Below, piece after piece: positions 26,270-34,183 of a DNA stretch of 64,000 nucleotides; position 1 is the first letter of the stretch; the number at the start of each line of letters is the position of its first letter. The notes beneath the pieces were generated by a model. The model searched no databases, had not been told where the DNA came from, and saw only the letters and a program-made list of their open reading frames with translations. The position numbers and the translations under genes are program-made. The stretch comes from Actinomadura hallensis (GTDB lineage Bacteria > Actinomycetota > Actinomycetes > Streptosporangiales > Streptosporangiaceae): the NCBI RefSeq assembly GCF_006716765.1, contig NZ_VFPO01000001.1, positions 2,604,001 through 2,668,000 on the forward strand. Direction: 5' to 3'.

Positions 26270-26926
26270 ATGGTGGACACCTCTCTGTACGCGGCGTTCG
26301 TCGTCGCGGCGCTCGCCCTGTGCCTCACACCGGGGCCCGACATGATGTTCATCGTCGCCATGGGCGGGCGCGGCGGCCCGGCCGCGGGGGTGATGGCCGC
26401 CGCGGGCGTGGGCACCGGGGCCCTCACCCACGCCGTCGCCGCGATGCTCGGCCTGTCCGCCCTGTTCACCGCCCTCCCGACGCTGTACCACGTGCTGCGC
26501 TGGGCCGGTGCCGCCTACCTGCTGTACCTGGCGGTGAAGGCGTTCCGCGACCGCGGAGATCCCGCGACGGACGCGCCCGCCGCAGGACCCGGCGCGTCCC
26601 GCGCCGATCGGCGGCGCGCGCACTGGAGGCGGGCGTACTGGCAGGGCGTCGTGACGAACCTGCTCAACCCGAAGGTGATCCTGTTCAACGTCGCCTTCCT
26701 GCCGCAGTTCGTGAACCCGTCCCTCGGCCACCCGATGATGCAGTTCCTGGTCCTCGGGGTGACGCTCGTGCTGATCGGCCTCGCCGTGGACTCCGGCGTC
26801 GGGCTGCTGTCCGGCCGGCTCGCGGACCTGCTGCGCAGCAGCCGCCGGGTCGCGCGGTGCCTGAACGTCTTCAGCGGGACGGTCTTCACCGGCCTCGCCG
26901 TCCGCATGGTCGCCGTGCCCAAGTGA
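26270..26926 (+). CDS. LysE/RhtB family amino-acid exporter
   Basis: The predicted 218-residue membrane protein opens LYAAFVVAALALCLTPGPDM, the RhtB/LysE signature (TPGPD), and includes GVVTNLLNPKVILFNVAFLPQFV, also diagnostic. About six hydrophobic segments are visible. Family members export amino acids such as threonine, homoserine or lysine by proton exchange; the substrate cannot be assigned. No ribosome-binding site precedes ATG 26270. Instead GCATTATTTCTCC lies directly upstream, so a leaderless transcript with a -10-like TATT element is possible. Confidence 0.9.
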   Translation: MVDTSLYAAFVVAALALCLTPGPDMMFIVAMGGRGGPAAGVMAAAGVGTGALTHAVAAMLGLSALFTALPTLYHVLRWAGAAYLLYLAVKAFRDRGDPATDAPAAGPGASRADRRRAHWRRAYWQGVVTNLLNPKVILFNVAFLPQFVNPSLGHPMMQFLVLGVTLVLIGLAVDSGVGLLSGRLADLLRSSRRVARCLNVFSGTVFTGLAVRMVAVPK

Positions 26927-27114
26927 CGGCCTGCGGTTTACTGTTCAGGTGACCATGGGCATGTCAAGGATTCAGCAGGGTTGATCCGGCGGGGCCGGTT
27001 CGGCGGGGCCGGTCCGGTGGGTTCCGCTCGGCGGCGCGACGAGCCGGGGACGCCCTGGTGTGGCAGGGCGTGGAGCCGGCAGGCTTTTCGCAAGGGTCCC
27101 CGAGGAGGAGGCTG

Positions 27115-27819
27115 GTGGCACCGTACGCGGCGACCCCTCCGCGCCCGGAGTTCTGGGCCGCGCTCGACCCCGCGCAGCAGGCGGCGCTGCGGGCCGCCGG
27201 GCGTCCGAAGCAGTATCCGGTGAGGGCGCCCCTGGTGTACCAGGGCGACGAGTCCGACCACGTGATCATCATCGAGCGCGGCTGGGCGAAGGTGACCTCG
27301 TCCACCGAGGACGGCCACGACGTGGTCCTGGCGGTGCGGGGGCCGGGCGACCTGCTCGCCGAGAGCGCGGTGCTCGGCGGCCGCACCCGTTCGGCGACGG
27401 TGACCGCCTTGTCGCCGATCCGCGCGCTGGTGGTGCCCGCCGCGCGGTTCACCGGGTTCCTGGACGAGCATCCGGACGTGTGGATGCTCGTGACGAGCAC
27501 CTTCGTCCAGCGTCTCGACGACTCGGACCGCCGCCTGAAGGCGCATGTGACCAGCCGGGGGACCCAGCGGCTCGCGATGCTGCTCGCCGAGCTGGCCGAG
27601 CGGTCCGTGCAGTACGCGCCGCCCGCGCCGGACGGGTCGATCGAGATCGGCCCGCCGCTGTCGCAGGAGGAGCTGGGCAGCTGGATGGACGCGTCCCGCG
27701 AGACGGTCGCGCGGGCGCTGAACGGGCTGCGGCGCGAGGGCCTGATCCGCACCGGCTGGCGCAAGATCGTCGTGCTGGACCTGCCCGGCCTGCGCGAGTT
27801 CGCCAAGGACAACGACTGA
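27115..27819 (+). CDS. Crp/Fnr family transcriptional regulator
   Basis: The predicted 234-residue protein has an N-terminal cyclic-nucleotide-type beta-roll (residues about 15-130: LVYQGDESDHVIIIERGWAK, then GDLLAESAVLGGRTRSATVT) and a C-terminal winged helix-turn-helix (LSQEELGSWMDASRETVARA). The roll lacks a full cAMP-binding motif: the usual PGExxGExxxL..R..S appears as GDLLAESAVLGGRTRSAT, which keeps Glu, Arg and Ser, so nucleotide binding is possible. There are no N-terminal cysteines for an Fe-S cluster, so an Fnr-type oxygen sensor is unlikely. The GTG at 27115 with GAGGAGG upstream is chosen over earlier starts. Target genes are unknown. Confidence 0.88.
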   Translation: MAPYAATPPRPEFWAALDPAQQAALRAAGRPKQYPVRAPLVYQGDESDHVIIIERGWAKVTSSTEDGHDVVLAVRGPGDLLAESAVLGGRTRSATVTALSPIRALVVPAARFTGFLDEHPDVWMLVTSTFVQRLDDSDRRLKAHVTSRGTQRLAMLLAELAERSVQYAPPAPDGSIEIGPPLSQEELGSWMDASRETVARALNGLRREGLIRTGWRKIVVLDLPGLREFAKDND

Positions 27820-27872
27820 CCGCCCGCTCCGCCGGGTCGCCGTCTTGTCAGTGACTAGATAAGGTGGCGGCC

Positions 27873-28463
27873 ATGAGGGGCGGCACCTACCACCACGGCG
27901 ACCTGCGGCGCGTGATCCTCGACGCGGCGGTCGAGGCGATCTCGGAGTCGGGCCCGGCCGGCTGGAGCCTGCGCGAGCTGGCGCGCCGCGCGGGCGTCTC
28001 GCACGCCGCGCCCGCCCACCACTTCGGCGACAAGGCGGGGCTGCTCACGGCCGTCGCCGCCCGGGGCTACGCGCTGTTCGCCGACGCCCTCGAGGCCGCC
28101 GGGGGCGACCTTTACGAGGTGGGCCTGGCCTACGTCCGCTTCGCCGTCGACCACCGGCCGTACTTCGAGGTGATCTTCAGCCCGGGGCTGTACCGGGAGG
28201 ACGACCCCGAGGTCGCCGCCGCCCGCGACCGCGCGAGCCGTGTGCTGACCAGGGGCGTCCGCGGCGTCTCGGCGGACGGCGAGGGCGACGGCGACGGCGA
28301 GCGGGCCGGCGGGAGGGGCGCCGACCGGACCGCCTCGATCGCCGCCTGGTCGATCGTCCACGGCTTCGCCCACCTCTGGCTCAGCGGCGCCCTGCCCCGC
28401 GACCTCGGCGACGACCCCGTGGCCGCCGCCGGGCCGGTCATCCGCCTTCTGTTCGCCCGCTGA
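27873..28463 (+). CDS. TetR family transcriptional regulator
   Basis: The predicted 196-residue protein has a TetR helix-turn-helix in its first 50 residues (VILDAAVEAISESGPAGWSL and RAGVSHAAPAHHFGDKAGLL) and an all-helical ligand domain. It belongs to the group that starts GGTYHHGDLRR. ATG 27873 with AAGGTGG upstream is preferred to a GTG at 27864. A small symmetrical element, GTCA-G-TGAC (27846-27854), lies just before the start and may be an autoregulatory operator. The gene overlaps the 3' end of the convergent cytochrome b gene by 26 bases. Its low-complexity segment (ADGEGDGDGERAGG) is an internal loop not seen in most relatives. Confidence 0.9.
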   Translation: MRGGTYHHGDLRRVILDAAVEAISESGPAGWSLRELARRAGVSHAAPAHHFGDKAGLLTAVAARGYALFADALEAAGGDLYEVGLAYVRFAVDHRPYFEVIFSPGLYREDDPEVAAARDRASRVLTRGVRGVSADGEGDGDGERAGGRGADRTASIAAWSIVHGFAHLWLSGALPRDLGDDPVAAAGPVIRLLFAR

Positions 28464-30198
28464 CTCCGCGCTCGCCCCCGGACCGCGGGCTCCCGTCGCC
28501 GATCTCGCCGGCGCCCTGCCCGTTCCCGGCGGCTCCGCTCCCGCCGAGCCCGTCCCCGCCTTCCCCGTCGACGGCCTGCCCGCCGGCCGGGCGGGCCGGG
28601 ACGACCGCCAGGTCCTCCCGGAACCGGCGGTTGAGGGCGGCGCGCACCCGCGTTGCGGGCCTGCGGGCGCGGGGGCTCTCGACGCCGTCGATGGGCGGCG
28701 GGACGTCCAGGACGAACGCGGGCGCCGGGCGCGGGTCGGTGATCGCGGCGATCCGCTCGTCCGGCAGCGGCCGCTCGACCTCGCTGAACCCCCCTTCCGG
28801 CGACTGGCGGACGATGCCGGTCTCCAGCCCGTGCCGGACGAGGCCGAGGTCGCGGTGCTGGAGCCCGACGCAGACGCGGTAGGCGACGACGTAGCCGATC
28901 ACCGGCCCGAGGACGATCAGGACCCGGAAGAACCAGGTCGTCGCGAATAGCGAGACGTGGAACCGCTCGGCGAGGACGTCGTTGGCGCCCGCGAGCCACA
29001 GCGTCCCGTAGAAGACCATGCCGGCGACGCCGACGCCGGTGCGCGCCGGGACGTCGCGGGGACGGTCCAGCAGGTGGTGGATCTGGTGGTCGCCGGTCAC
29101 CCAGCGTTCGAGGAACGGGTAGACCGCGAGGCCGGTGAACAGCAGCCCCGGCACGACCAGCGCCGGGACGAGCACGCTCAGCGGGACCGTGTGGCCCCAC
29201 GCGGTGATCTCCCACGCCGGCATGATCCGCAGCGCGCCCTCCAGCCAGCCCATGTACCAGTCGGGCTGCGACCCGGAGCTGATCGCGCCGGGGTCGTAGG
29301 GGCCGTACAGCCAGACCGGGTTGATCTGGAAGAGGGCCGCGAGCAGCGCGGTGACGGCCGTCACCCACAGGAACATCGCCGTGGTCTTCGCGATGAACAC
29401 CGGGAAGAACGGGTAGCCGCGGACCGTCGTGTTCGAGCTGCCCTTGCCGGGGAACTGCGTGTGCGTCTGCCGCCACGTCAGCACGATCGCGTGCAGCGGG
29501 ATCAGCGCGGCGAGCAGGGCGGGGATCAGCAGCACGTGGATCACGTACAGCCGCGGGACGATGTCGGTCCCCGGGAACTCGCCGCCGAACAGGAACATCA
29601 CCGCGTAGGAGCCGACCAGGGGGAGCGACGCGAGCACCCCTTCGAGGATGCGCAGGCCGGTGCCCGACAGCAGGTCGTCCGGCAGGGAGTAGCCGAACAG
29701 GCCGTTCAGCATGACCAGCGTGAACATGAGGACGCCGATCAGCCAGTTCAGCTCCCGGGGCTTGCGGAACGCGCCGCTGAAGAAGTTGCGCAGCAGGTGG
29801 ACGAGGATCGCCGCCATGAAGATCAGCGTCGCCCAGTGGTGCATCTGCCGGACGAGCAGCCCGCCCCGCACATCGAAGCTGATCTTGAGCGTGGAGGCGT
29901 ACGCCTCGCTCATCTCCACGCCCTGCAGCTGCGTGTAGGAGCCGTCGTAGACGACCTCCTGCATGCTCGGCTTGAAGAACAGGGTGAGGAACACCCCGGT
30001 CAGGAGGAGGACCACGAACGAGTACATCGCGATCTCGCCGACCAGGAAGCTCCACTGGTCCGGGAACGCCTTGCGGAGGGCCCTGCGGGCGAACCCGGTG
30101 GTCCCGAACCGTTCGTCGAGGGCCCGTGCCGTCCCGTCCACGGCCTTCGGCGGTCTGCGGCCGCCCGGCCCGCCGGCGGCCGTCCGAATCCCGGCCAT
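28438..30198 (-). CDS. qcrB: Cytochrome b subunit, QcrB-like (isolated from other bc1 genes)
   Basis: The predicted 586-residue membrane protein is a cytochrome b of the actinobacterial menaquinol:cytochrome c reductase type. Two pairs of heme-ligating histidines are present (RQMHHWATLIFMAAILVHLL with His120/His134, and VIHVLLIPALLAALIPLHAI). The quinol-oxidation motif is PDWY (in SGSQPDWYMGWLEG), as in actinobacterial QcrB, rather than PEWY. The C-terminal 100 residues are a soluble, Pro/Arg/Gly-rich tail. Real bcc operons are ctaE-qcrC-qcrA-qcrB; here neither qcrC nor qcrA is nearby, so this is probably a second, stand-alone copy. Whether it replaces QcrB in an alternative complex is unknown. 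ATG 30198 has GAGAGGA upstream. Confidence 0.9.
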   Translation of the reverse strand: MAGIRTAAGGPGGRRPPKAVDGTARALDERFGTTGFARRALRKAFPDQWSFLVGEIAMYSFVVLLLTGVFLTLFFKPSMQEVVYDGSYTQLQGVEMSEAYASTLKISFDVRGGLLVRQMHHWATLIFMAAILVHLLRNFFSGAFRKPRELNWLIGVLMFTLVMLNGLFGYSLPDDLLSGTGLRILEGVLASLPLVGSYAVMFLFGGEFPGTDIVPRLYVIHVLLIPALLAALIPLHAIVLTWRQTHTQFPGKGSSNTTVRGYPFFPVFIAKTTAMFLWVTAVTALLAALFQINPVWLYGPYDPGAISSGSQPDWYMGWLEGALRIMPAWEITAWGHTVPLSVLVPALVVPGLLFTGLAVYPFLERWVTGDHQIHHLLDRPRDVPARTGVGVAGMVFYGTLWLAGANDVLAERFHVSLFATTWFFRVLIVLGPVIGYVVAYRVCVGLQHRDLGLVRHGLETGIVRQSPEGGFSEVERPLPDERIAAITDPRPAPAFVLDVPPPIDGVESPRARRPATRVRAALNRRFREDLAVVPARPAGGQAVDGEGGDGLGGSGAAGNGQGAGEIGDGSPRSGGERGVSGRTEGG

Positions 30199-30459
30199 CG
30201 TCAACGTCCTCTCGTCGCAACCGTGTCCTGTCGCGCGAGCGCTCCGGATCGCACGTCGCCGCGGCGCGCGGCCGGACGGCGCGTGACGCTTCATGCATGG
30301 CGCTCTGTGCATGGGACCGATCCGGCGCGGCGAACGTGACATTCGCCGGATGTGTCCCCTCTCACACGAGGACGGGGACGGGGAAACGCGGAACTGGTCG
30401 CTACGGGCGGACCGGCGGAACGCCCGGCGGGGGAGCGGGCGGCGGGACGGGCGGGAGGA

Positions 30460-31197
30460 TCACCAGGCGGGCACGGCCGGGCCGAAGCGGCGCCGGTAGC
30501 GGGGCCGCCAGCTCGTCCGGTAGAAGAGCCGGATCGGCGGCGGCAGCAGGTTCAGCACCGCGCGGCGGGTCGGCTCCGGGGCGCCGTCCAGCAGCCAGGG
30601 CAGGAAGACGCCGAGCCCGCGCATGCCGATCTGGCGGCGGAACTCGACGTCGAACGTGCCCCACTCGAACGGGGTGAGGGTCTCCGGGATCAGCGGGAGG
30701 ACGTGCGCCTCCTTGTAGTCCAGCAGGGTGTTCACGGACTCGCGGAGCCGCGGCGCGTAACGGGCGAACATCAGCCGGTCGCGGTGCGCCAGCGCCGCGT
30801 CCACCGCGTCGATCATCGGGACGACCTTCACCGCCCGCAGCGCCATGGCGTCGAGGACGGCCCCGACCCGCCCCGGCCCGCCGGCGTCCTTGGCGTACAT
30901 GACCGTCCAGAGCGCGTTCTTCTCCGCGTGGTCCTGGACGCGCCAGTGGAAGGTGAACAGGGACCAGGTGTTCGCCACCGCCGTGTTCATGACCGTGCTT
31001 TCGGCCGCGTCCACCGGCGCGTCCACCGGCGCGTCCACCGGCGCGTGCACGGATGCGTTCACGGGGGCGTTCACGGACGGGTCCATGGGGAGGCCGCCGG
31101 TGTCGGCCGCGGCCTCCAGCCTGGCGGCGTCACGGCGGAACGCCTCGTACGCGGCGTACAGCATCGTCAGGTCGAACCGTCTTGGTTCGCAGCCCAT
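30460..31197 (-). CDS. Hemerythrin-like (HHE) protein with altered iron ligands
   Basis: The predicted 245-residue protein follows the pattern of actinomycete hemerythrin-domain proteins: an N-terminal FDLTMLYAAYEAFRRDAARL, a four-helix body, and the conserved tail FLPWLLDGAPEPTRRAVLNL plus RLFYRTSWRPRYRRRF. Several positions that normally bind the di-iron site are changed. The HHTAED-type motif is QDHAEK, the second-helix Glu-His is Leu-Arg (MALRAVKVVP), and the LxHLEHEE motif is LLDYKEAH. Iron and oxygen binding is therefore doubtful. A 12-base tandem repeat inserts VDAP-type tetrapeptides near residue 40. ATG 31197 follows GGGAGGGG. It lies 261 bases upstream of the cytochrome b start on the same strand. 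Confidence 0.75.
   Translation of the reverse strand: MGCEPRRFDLTMLYAAYEAFRRDAARLEAAADTGGLPMDPSVNAPVNASVHAPVDAPVDAPVDAAESTVMNTAVANTWSLFTFHWRVQDHAEKNALWTVMYAKDAGGPGRVGAVLDAMALRAVKVVPMIDAVDAALAHRDRLMFARYAPRLRESVNTLLDYKEAHVLPLIPETLTPFEWGTFDVEFRRQIGMRGLGVFLPWLLDGAPEPTRRAVLNLLPPPIRLFYRTSWRPRYRRRFGPAVPAW
31007..31090. repeat. Seven tandem 12-bp units in the hemerythrin-like gene
   Basis: Three exact GCGTCCACCGGC units (31007-31042) are followed by four diverged ones to 31090. On the coding strand each unit encodes a tetrapeptide of the type Asn/Asp-Ala-Pro/Ser-Val. The gradient from identical to diverged units suggests stepwise slippage growth. Confidence 0.9.
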
Positions 31198-31431
31198 GGC
31201 CCCTCCCAAGCTCTTCTCCGGCGCCGGCACGCGCACCCATAGAGAAGATGGTCCGAGCATCCCCGATTGTGACGTGATCGCGAGCGTGCCAGTAGGTGAT
31301 GTGCCCCACGGTGAGCGCGGATACTCCCCGCGCCGCGGCCGGAACGGGCTCGGGGCCGGGCTCCTCCCGCCCGGGCTCTGCCGATACCTTGTCGGGACGG
31401 TTCGGGGGAGAGGCGAGAAAGGAGCCGTGAG

Positions 31432-31965
31432 ATGGCTGTTGACGCGGCGGGAGCCGATATCGCGTCCCTCGTTCTGCGGGTCTCGGTCGGCGGCACGCTG
31501 ATCGCGCACGGCTGGAACCACGCGTTCGGCGGAGGGAGGATCGAGGGCACCGCGGGCTGGTTCGAGTCGCTGGGGCTGCGCCCGGGCAGGCTGCACGCGC
31601 TGATGGCGACCGCCACCGAGATCGGGGCGGGCCTCCTGCTGCTGCTCGGACTGCTCACTCCGCTGGCCGCCGCGGGGGCGGTCGGGACGATGGCGGTGGC
31701 GTTCGTCATCGCCCACCTGCGCAACGGGTTCTTCATCTTCCGCCCCGGGCAGGGCTACGAGTACGTCCTCATGATCATCATGGTGGCGTGCGCGCTCGGC
31801 GCGCTCGGCGGCGGCGCGGTCTCCCTCGACCGGGCGCTCGGGATCTCCGGCGAGCTGTCCGGCTGGACGGGCCTCGCGATCACGGCGCTCGCCGGCGGCC
31901 TCGGCGCCGCGCTCCTCCTGGCCGTCTTCTGGCGTCCCGGCAGGAAGCCGGCCGAGACCGGATGA
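31432..31965 (+). CDS. DoxX family membrane protein
   Basis: The predicted 177-residue protein has four hydrophobic segments and the DoxX opening ASLVLRVSVGGTLIAHGWNH, which includes the conserved HGWxH/K pattern, followed by ATATEIGAGLLLLLGLLTPL. DoxX proteins are small membrane proteins linked in mycobacteria to detoxification of oxidative stress together with superoxide dismutase and a thiosulfate sulfurtransferase (established for M. tuberculosis DoxX). None of those partners is next to this copy. AAGGAG precedes ATG 31432. It is convergent with the alpha-amylase gene and separated from it by a strong hairpin. Confidence 0.9.
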   Translation: MAVDAAGADIASLVLRVSVGGTLIAHGWNHAFGGGRIEGTAGWFESLGLRPGRLHALMATATEIGAGLLLLLGLLTPLAAAGAVGTMAVAFVIAHLRNGFFIFRPGQGYEYVLMIIMVACALGALGGGAVSLDRALGISGELSGWTGLAITALAGGLGAALLLAVFWRPGRKPAETG

Positions 31966-31971
31966 GGCGGG

Positions 31972-32011
31972 GCGGGAGCGGGCACCGGGCGGGGACGGTG
32001 CCCGCTCCCGC
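31972..32011. terminator. Strong hairpin between doxX-like and amylase genes
   Basis: A perfect 16-bp GC-rich stem (31972-31987 with 31996-32011) closes on an 8-base loop, seven bases after the DoxX stop and 17 bases beyond the amylase stop. It probably terminates both convergent transcripts. Confidence 0.75.
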
Positions 32012-32028
32012 GGCCTGTCTCCGACGGC

Positions 32029-33984
32029 CTATCTCCAGGTGTCGTCGGCGGTGCGGGGCGACGTCCCCGTGGTGTAGCCGCGGTTCGCGCCGCTCTCCCA
32101 GGTCACGGCGCCCGCGTCGGTCTTCTTGAGGTACTTGTACTCGACGCGGGTGCCGGTGGGCAGCGTCACCGTGCCGCTCCAGACGGGGTAGTTCGCGGGG
32201 GCGAGCCTGACGGCCTTGGCGGGGTCCCAGGAGCCCAGCTCCGGGACGTTCCCGACGAGGTGGACGCTCGTCCCCCAGGTCGTGGTGGCGCGGACGTTGA
32301 ACGTGTCCGCGACGGTCGCCGGTGGGCCGGCCGGCCCGGACCTGGCGTCCGCGTGGATCGCGACGGCGCCGCGGGCGGGGATCGTCACGGTCGCGGCGCC
32401 GCCGGAGACGGTGACGGCCGTGCCCGCGCACCCGCCGGGCCCCGCGCCGGTCCCGCCGGTGATGACGTCGCAGTAGACGCCGTCCGCGAGTCCGGTGGCG
32501 TAGGTCGCGGTGGACGGGGCGGACGAGGCGTTGAGCCCGATCCAGCCGCGTGAGCCGCGGCGGAAGCCGATGACGTCGCGCGCCGTCGCCGTGAAGTCGG
32601 AGACCTCCGGGGCGGACGCGGTCGCGTTGCGCCAGCCGACCATGCCCTTGACCCCGGTCGACAGGGTGAGGCACTGCCAGCCCGCGGAGCAGTCCGTGTC
32701 GGTGACGAGACCGCGGGAGTCGGCGGGCGGCGACTGCCCCTTGGACGACCAGGTGAACCCGTCGAAGACGGACGGCTTCCCGTAGGGGTAGGCGAGCAGG
32801 AAGTAGTTGGCGAGCGTGTAGGCGTCGCCGTCCTTGTAGCTGAGCGTGATGCCGTCGCGTTCGGTGTCGTGGTTGGTGACCATGGCGTGCGTCCGGGAGC
32901 CGTCCGCGTCCAGCGACCAGGACGGGATGCCCGACAGGTTCGCCAGCGTGCCGTTCTGGAACTGGGTCTTGAGGCCCATCGCGTAGGCGAAGCCGAGCAC
33001 GTCGCCGTTCGAGGTGAACGCGGCCGGTTTCAGGTCGGGGTTGGACGCTCCGGGGAAGACCTCCTGGGCGATGTAGGGCGGTTTCCCCTCGGCGACCGTG
33101 GGGTTGAGCGCTCCCTTGACGGCCGCGAAGTCGCCTTGGTCGATGTGCTTGGCGGCGTCGATGCGGAACCCGTCGACACCGAGTCCGATCAGGTCGTTGA
33201 GGTATCCGGCGATCTTCCCCCGGACGTACCCCGACTGCGTCTTGAGATCCGACAGCGACACGAAGTCGCAGTTCTGTACCTCGGCCTTGTCGTCCCAGTC
33301 GTCGATGGCTCCGTCCTCGTCGTCGCAGTAGCCGTCGCCGGGATGGTGGAAGTCGTCGTACCCGTACGGGACGGCCGGGTAGGAGAACCCGGCCGGGTCG
33401 AACGTCGCGCCCCCGTACGTGGTGTTGACCGTGTTGTTGTGGCCCGCCATGTGATTGATGACGGCGTCCACGTAGACGCGGACACCGGCGTTGTGGCAGG
33501 CCGTCACCATGGCCGCGAACTCGGCCCGCGTGCCGAGCCTGCTGGTCAGGCCGTAGGAGACGGGCTGGTACACCTCCCACCACGGGTGGGGGCCCTCGCT
33601 GCTGTCCGCGAGGCTGACCGACTCGGCGGGCGGCGCGACCTGCACCGCCCCGTACCCGGCGGGCCCGAGATGGTCGGTGCACGCGCGGGCGACGGAGCGC
33701 CAGTTCCATTCCCACAGGTTGGCGGTGACGTCGCTGGAGTTCAGCGCCGCCTTGGCCGCGGGGGCGGCGGAAGTGGCGGCGCCGGCGTCGCCGGAGAGCG
33801 CGGCGGGAGCCAGCCCGCCGAGGACGAGCACGCCCGCGGCGAGCGGGGCCAGAGCCCCGCGGGACCGGGCACGCGGGGACCCGGCATGCGGGGACTGAGC
33901 GTGCGGGGACTGAGGGCGGGGCGGCCGGGCGTCCGGGGGCGGGGTGCGGCGGGACAGGCGGCGGGGGGTTCTTGCGGGTTGCAT
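32029..33984 (-). CDS. Secreted alpha-amylase (GH13) with C-terminal starch-binding CBM20
   Basis: The predicted 651-residue protein cleaves internal alpha-1,4 links in starch outside the cell. It has an unusually long, Arg/Pro/Ser-rich N-region (about 43 residues) before the signal-peptide core ALAPLAAGVLVLGGLAPAAL. The GH13 motifs follow: VDAVINH (residues 172-178), GFRIDAAKH with nucleophile Asp276, YIAQEVF with acid/base Glu308, and TNHDTE with Asp373. An all-beta domain C precedes a CBM20 from about residue 557 (TSVHLVGNVPELGSWDPAKA and EYKYLKK). The arrangement matches streptomycete amylases. Upstream is a cluster of CTTGCAG-type sites suited to MalR-like repression, and just beyond that an IS30 element. 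Confidence 0.95.
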   Translation of the reverse strand: MQPARTPRRLSRRTPPPDARPPRPQSPHAQSPHAGSPRARSRGALAPLAAGVLVLGGLAPAALSGDAGAATSAAPAAKAALNSSDVTANLWEWNWRSVARACTDHLGPAGYGAVQVAPPAESVSLADSSEGPHPWWEVYQPVSYGLTSRLGTRAEFAAMVTACHNAGVRVYVDAVINHMAGHNNTVNTTYGGATFDPAGFSYPAVPYGYDDFHHPGDGYCDDEDGAIDDWDDKAEVQNCDFVSLSDLKTQSGYVRGKIAGYLNDLIGLGVDGFRIDAAKHIDQGDFAAVKGALNPTVAEGKPPYIAQEVFPGASNPDLKPAAFTSNGDVLGFAYAMGLKTQFQNGTLANLSGIPSWSLDADGSRTHAMVTNHDTERDGITLSYKDGDAYTLANYFLLAYPYGKPSVFDGFTWSSKGQSPPADSRGLVTDTDCSAGWQCLTLSTGVKGMVGWRNATASAPEVSDFTATARDVIGFRRGSRGWIGLNASSAPSTATYATGLADGVYCDVITGGTGAGPGGCAGTAVTVSGGAATVTIPARGAVAIHADARSGPAGPPATVADTFNVRATTTWGTSVHLVGNVPELGSWDPAKAVRLAPANYPVWSGTVTLPTGTRVEYKYLKKTDAGAVTWESGANRGYTTGTSPRTADDTWR

Positions 33985-34098
33985 GTGGGCGAACTCCTGT
34001 CACAGGGCGCCGGGCCGCCGGCGTCGGGGTCGCCGGGGGCGCGAACGCCTGAGGGGGTGGGGACGGCCGTCCGCGATGCAACGTGAGGATGCTCGCTT

Positions 34099-34145
34099 CT
34101 TGCAGCCAAGTCAATAGCTTGCGCAAGATTGCAATGAACTTGCAG
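34099..34145 (-). promoter_or_regulatory. CTTGCAG/CTTGCGCAAG operator array upstream of the amylase
   Basis: Within 47 bases are CTTGCAG (34099-34105), the palindrome CTTGCGCAAG (34118-34127), the palindrome ATTGCAAT (34128-34135) and CTTGCAG again (34139-34145). Repeats of CTTGCAG/TTGCAAG are the known signature of LacI-family MalR/Reg1 control of amylase genes in streptomycetes. The array is 115-160 bases upstream of the amylase start, where its promoter should lie. Confidence 0.7.
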
Positions 34146-34183
34146 AAAGCCGACCGTCAGAACGGCGTCGACCGGCTTACAGC

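Noticed and set aside
30300-30325. Repeated TGCATGG in the gap before the cytochrome b gene as an operator
   Set aside because: Only two short copies in direct orientation; too weak to call.
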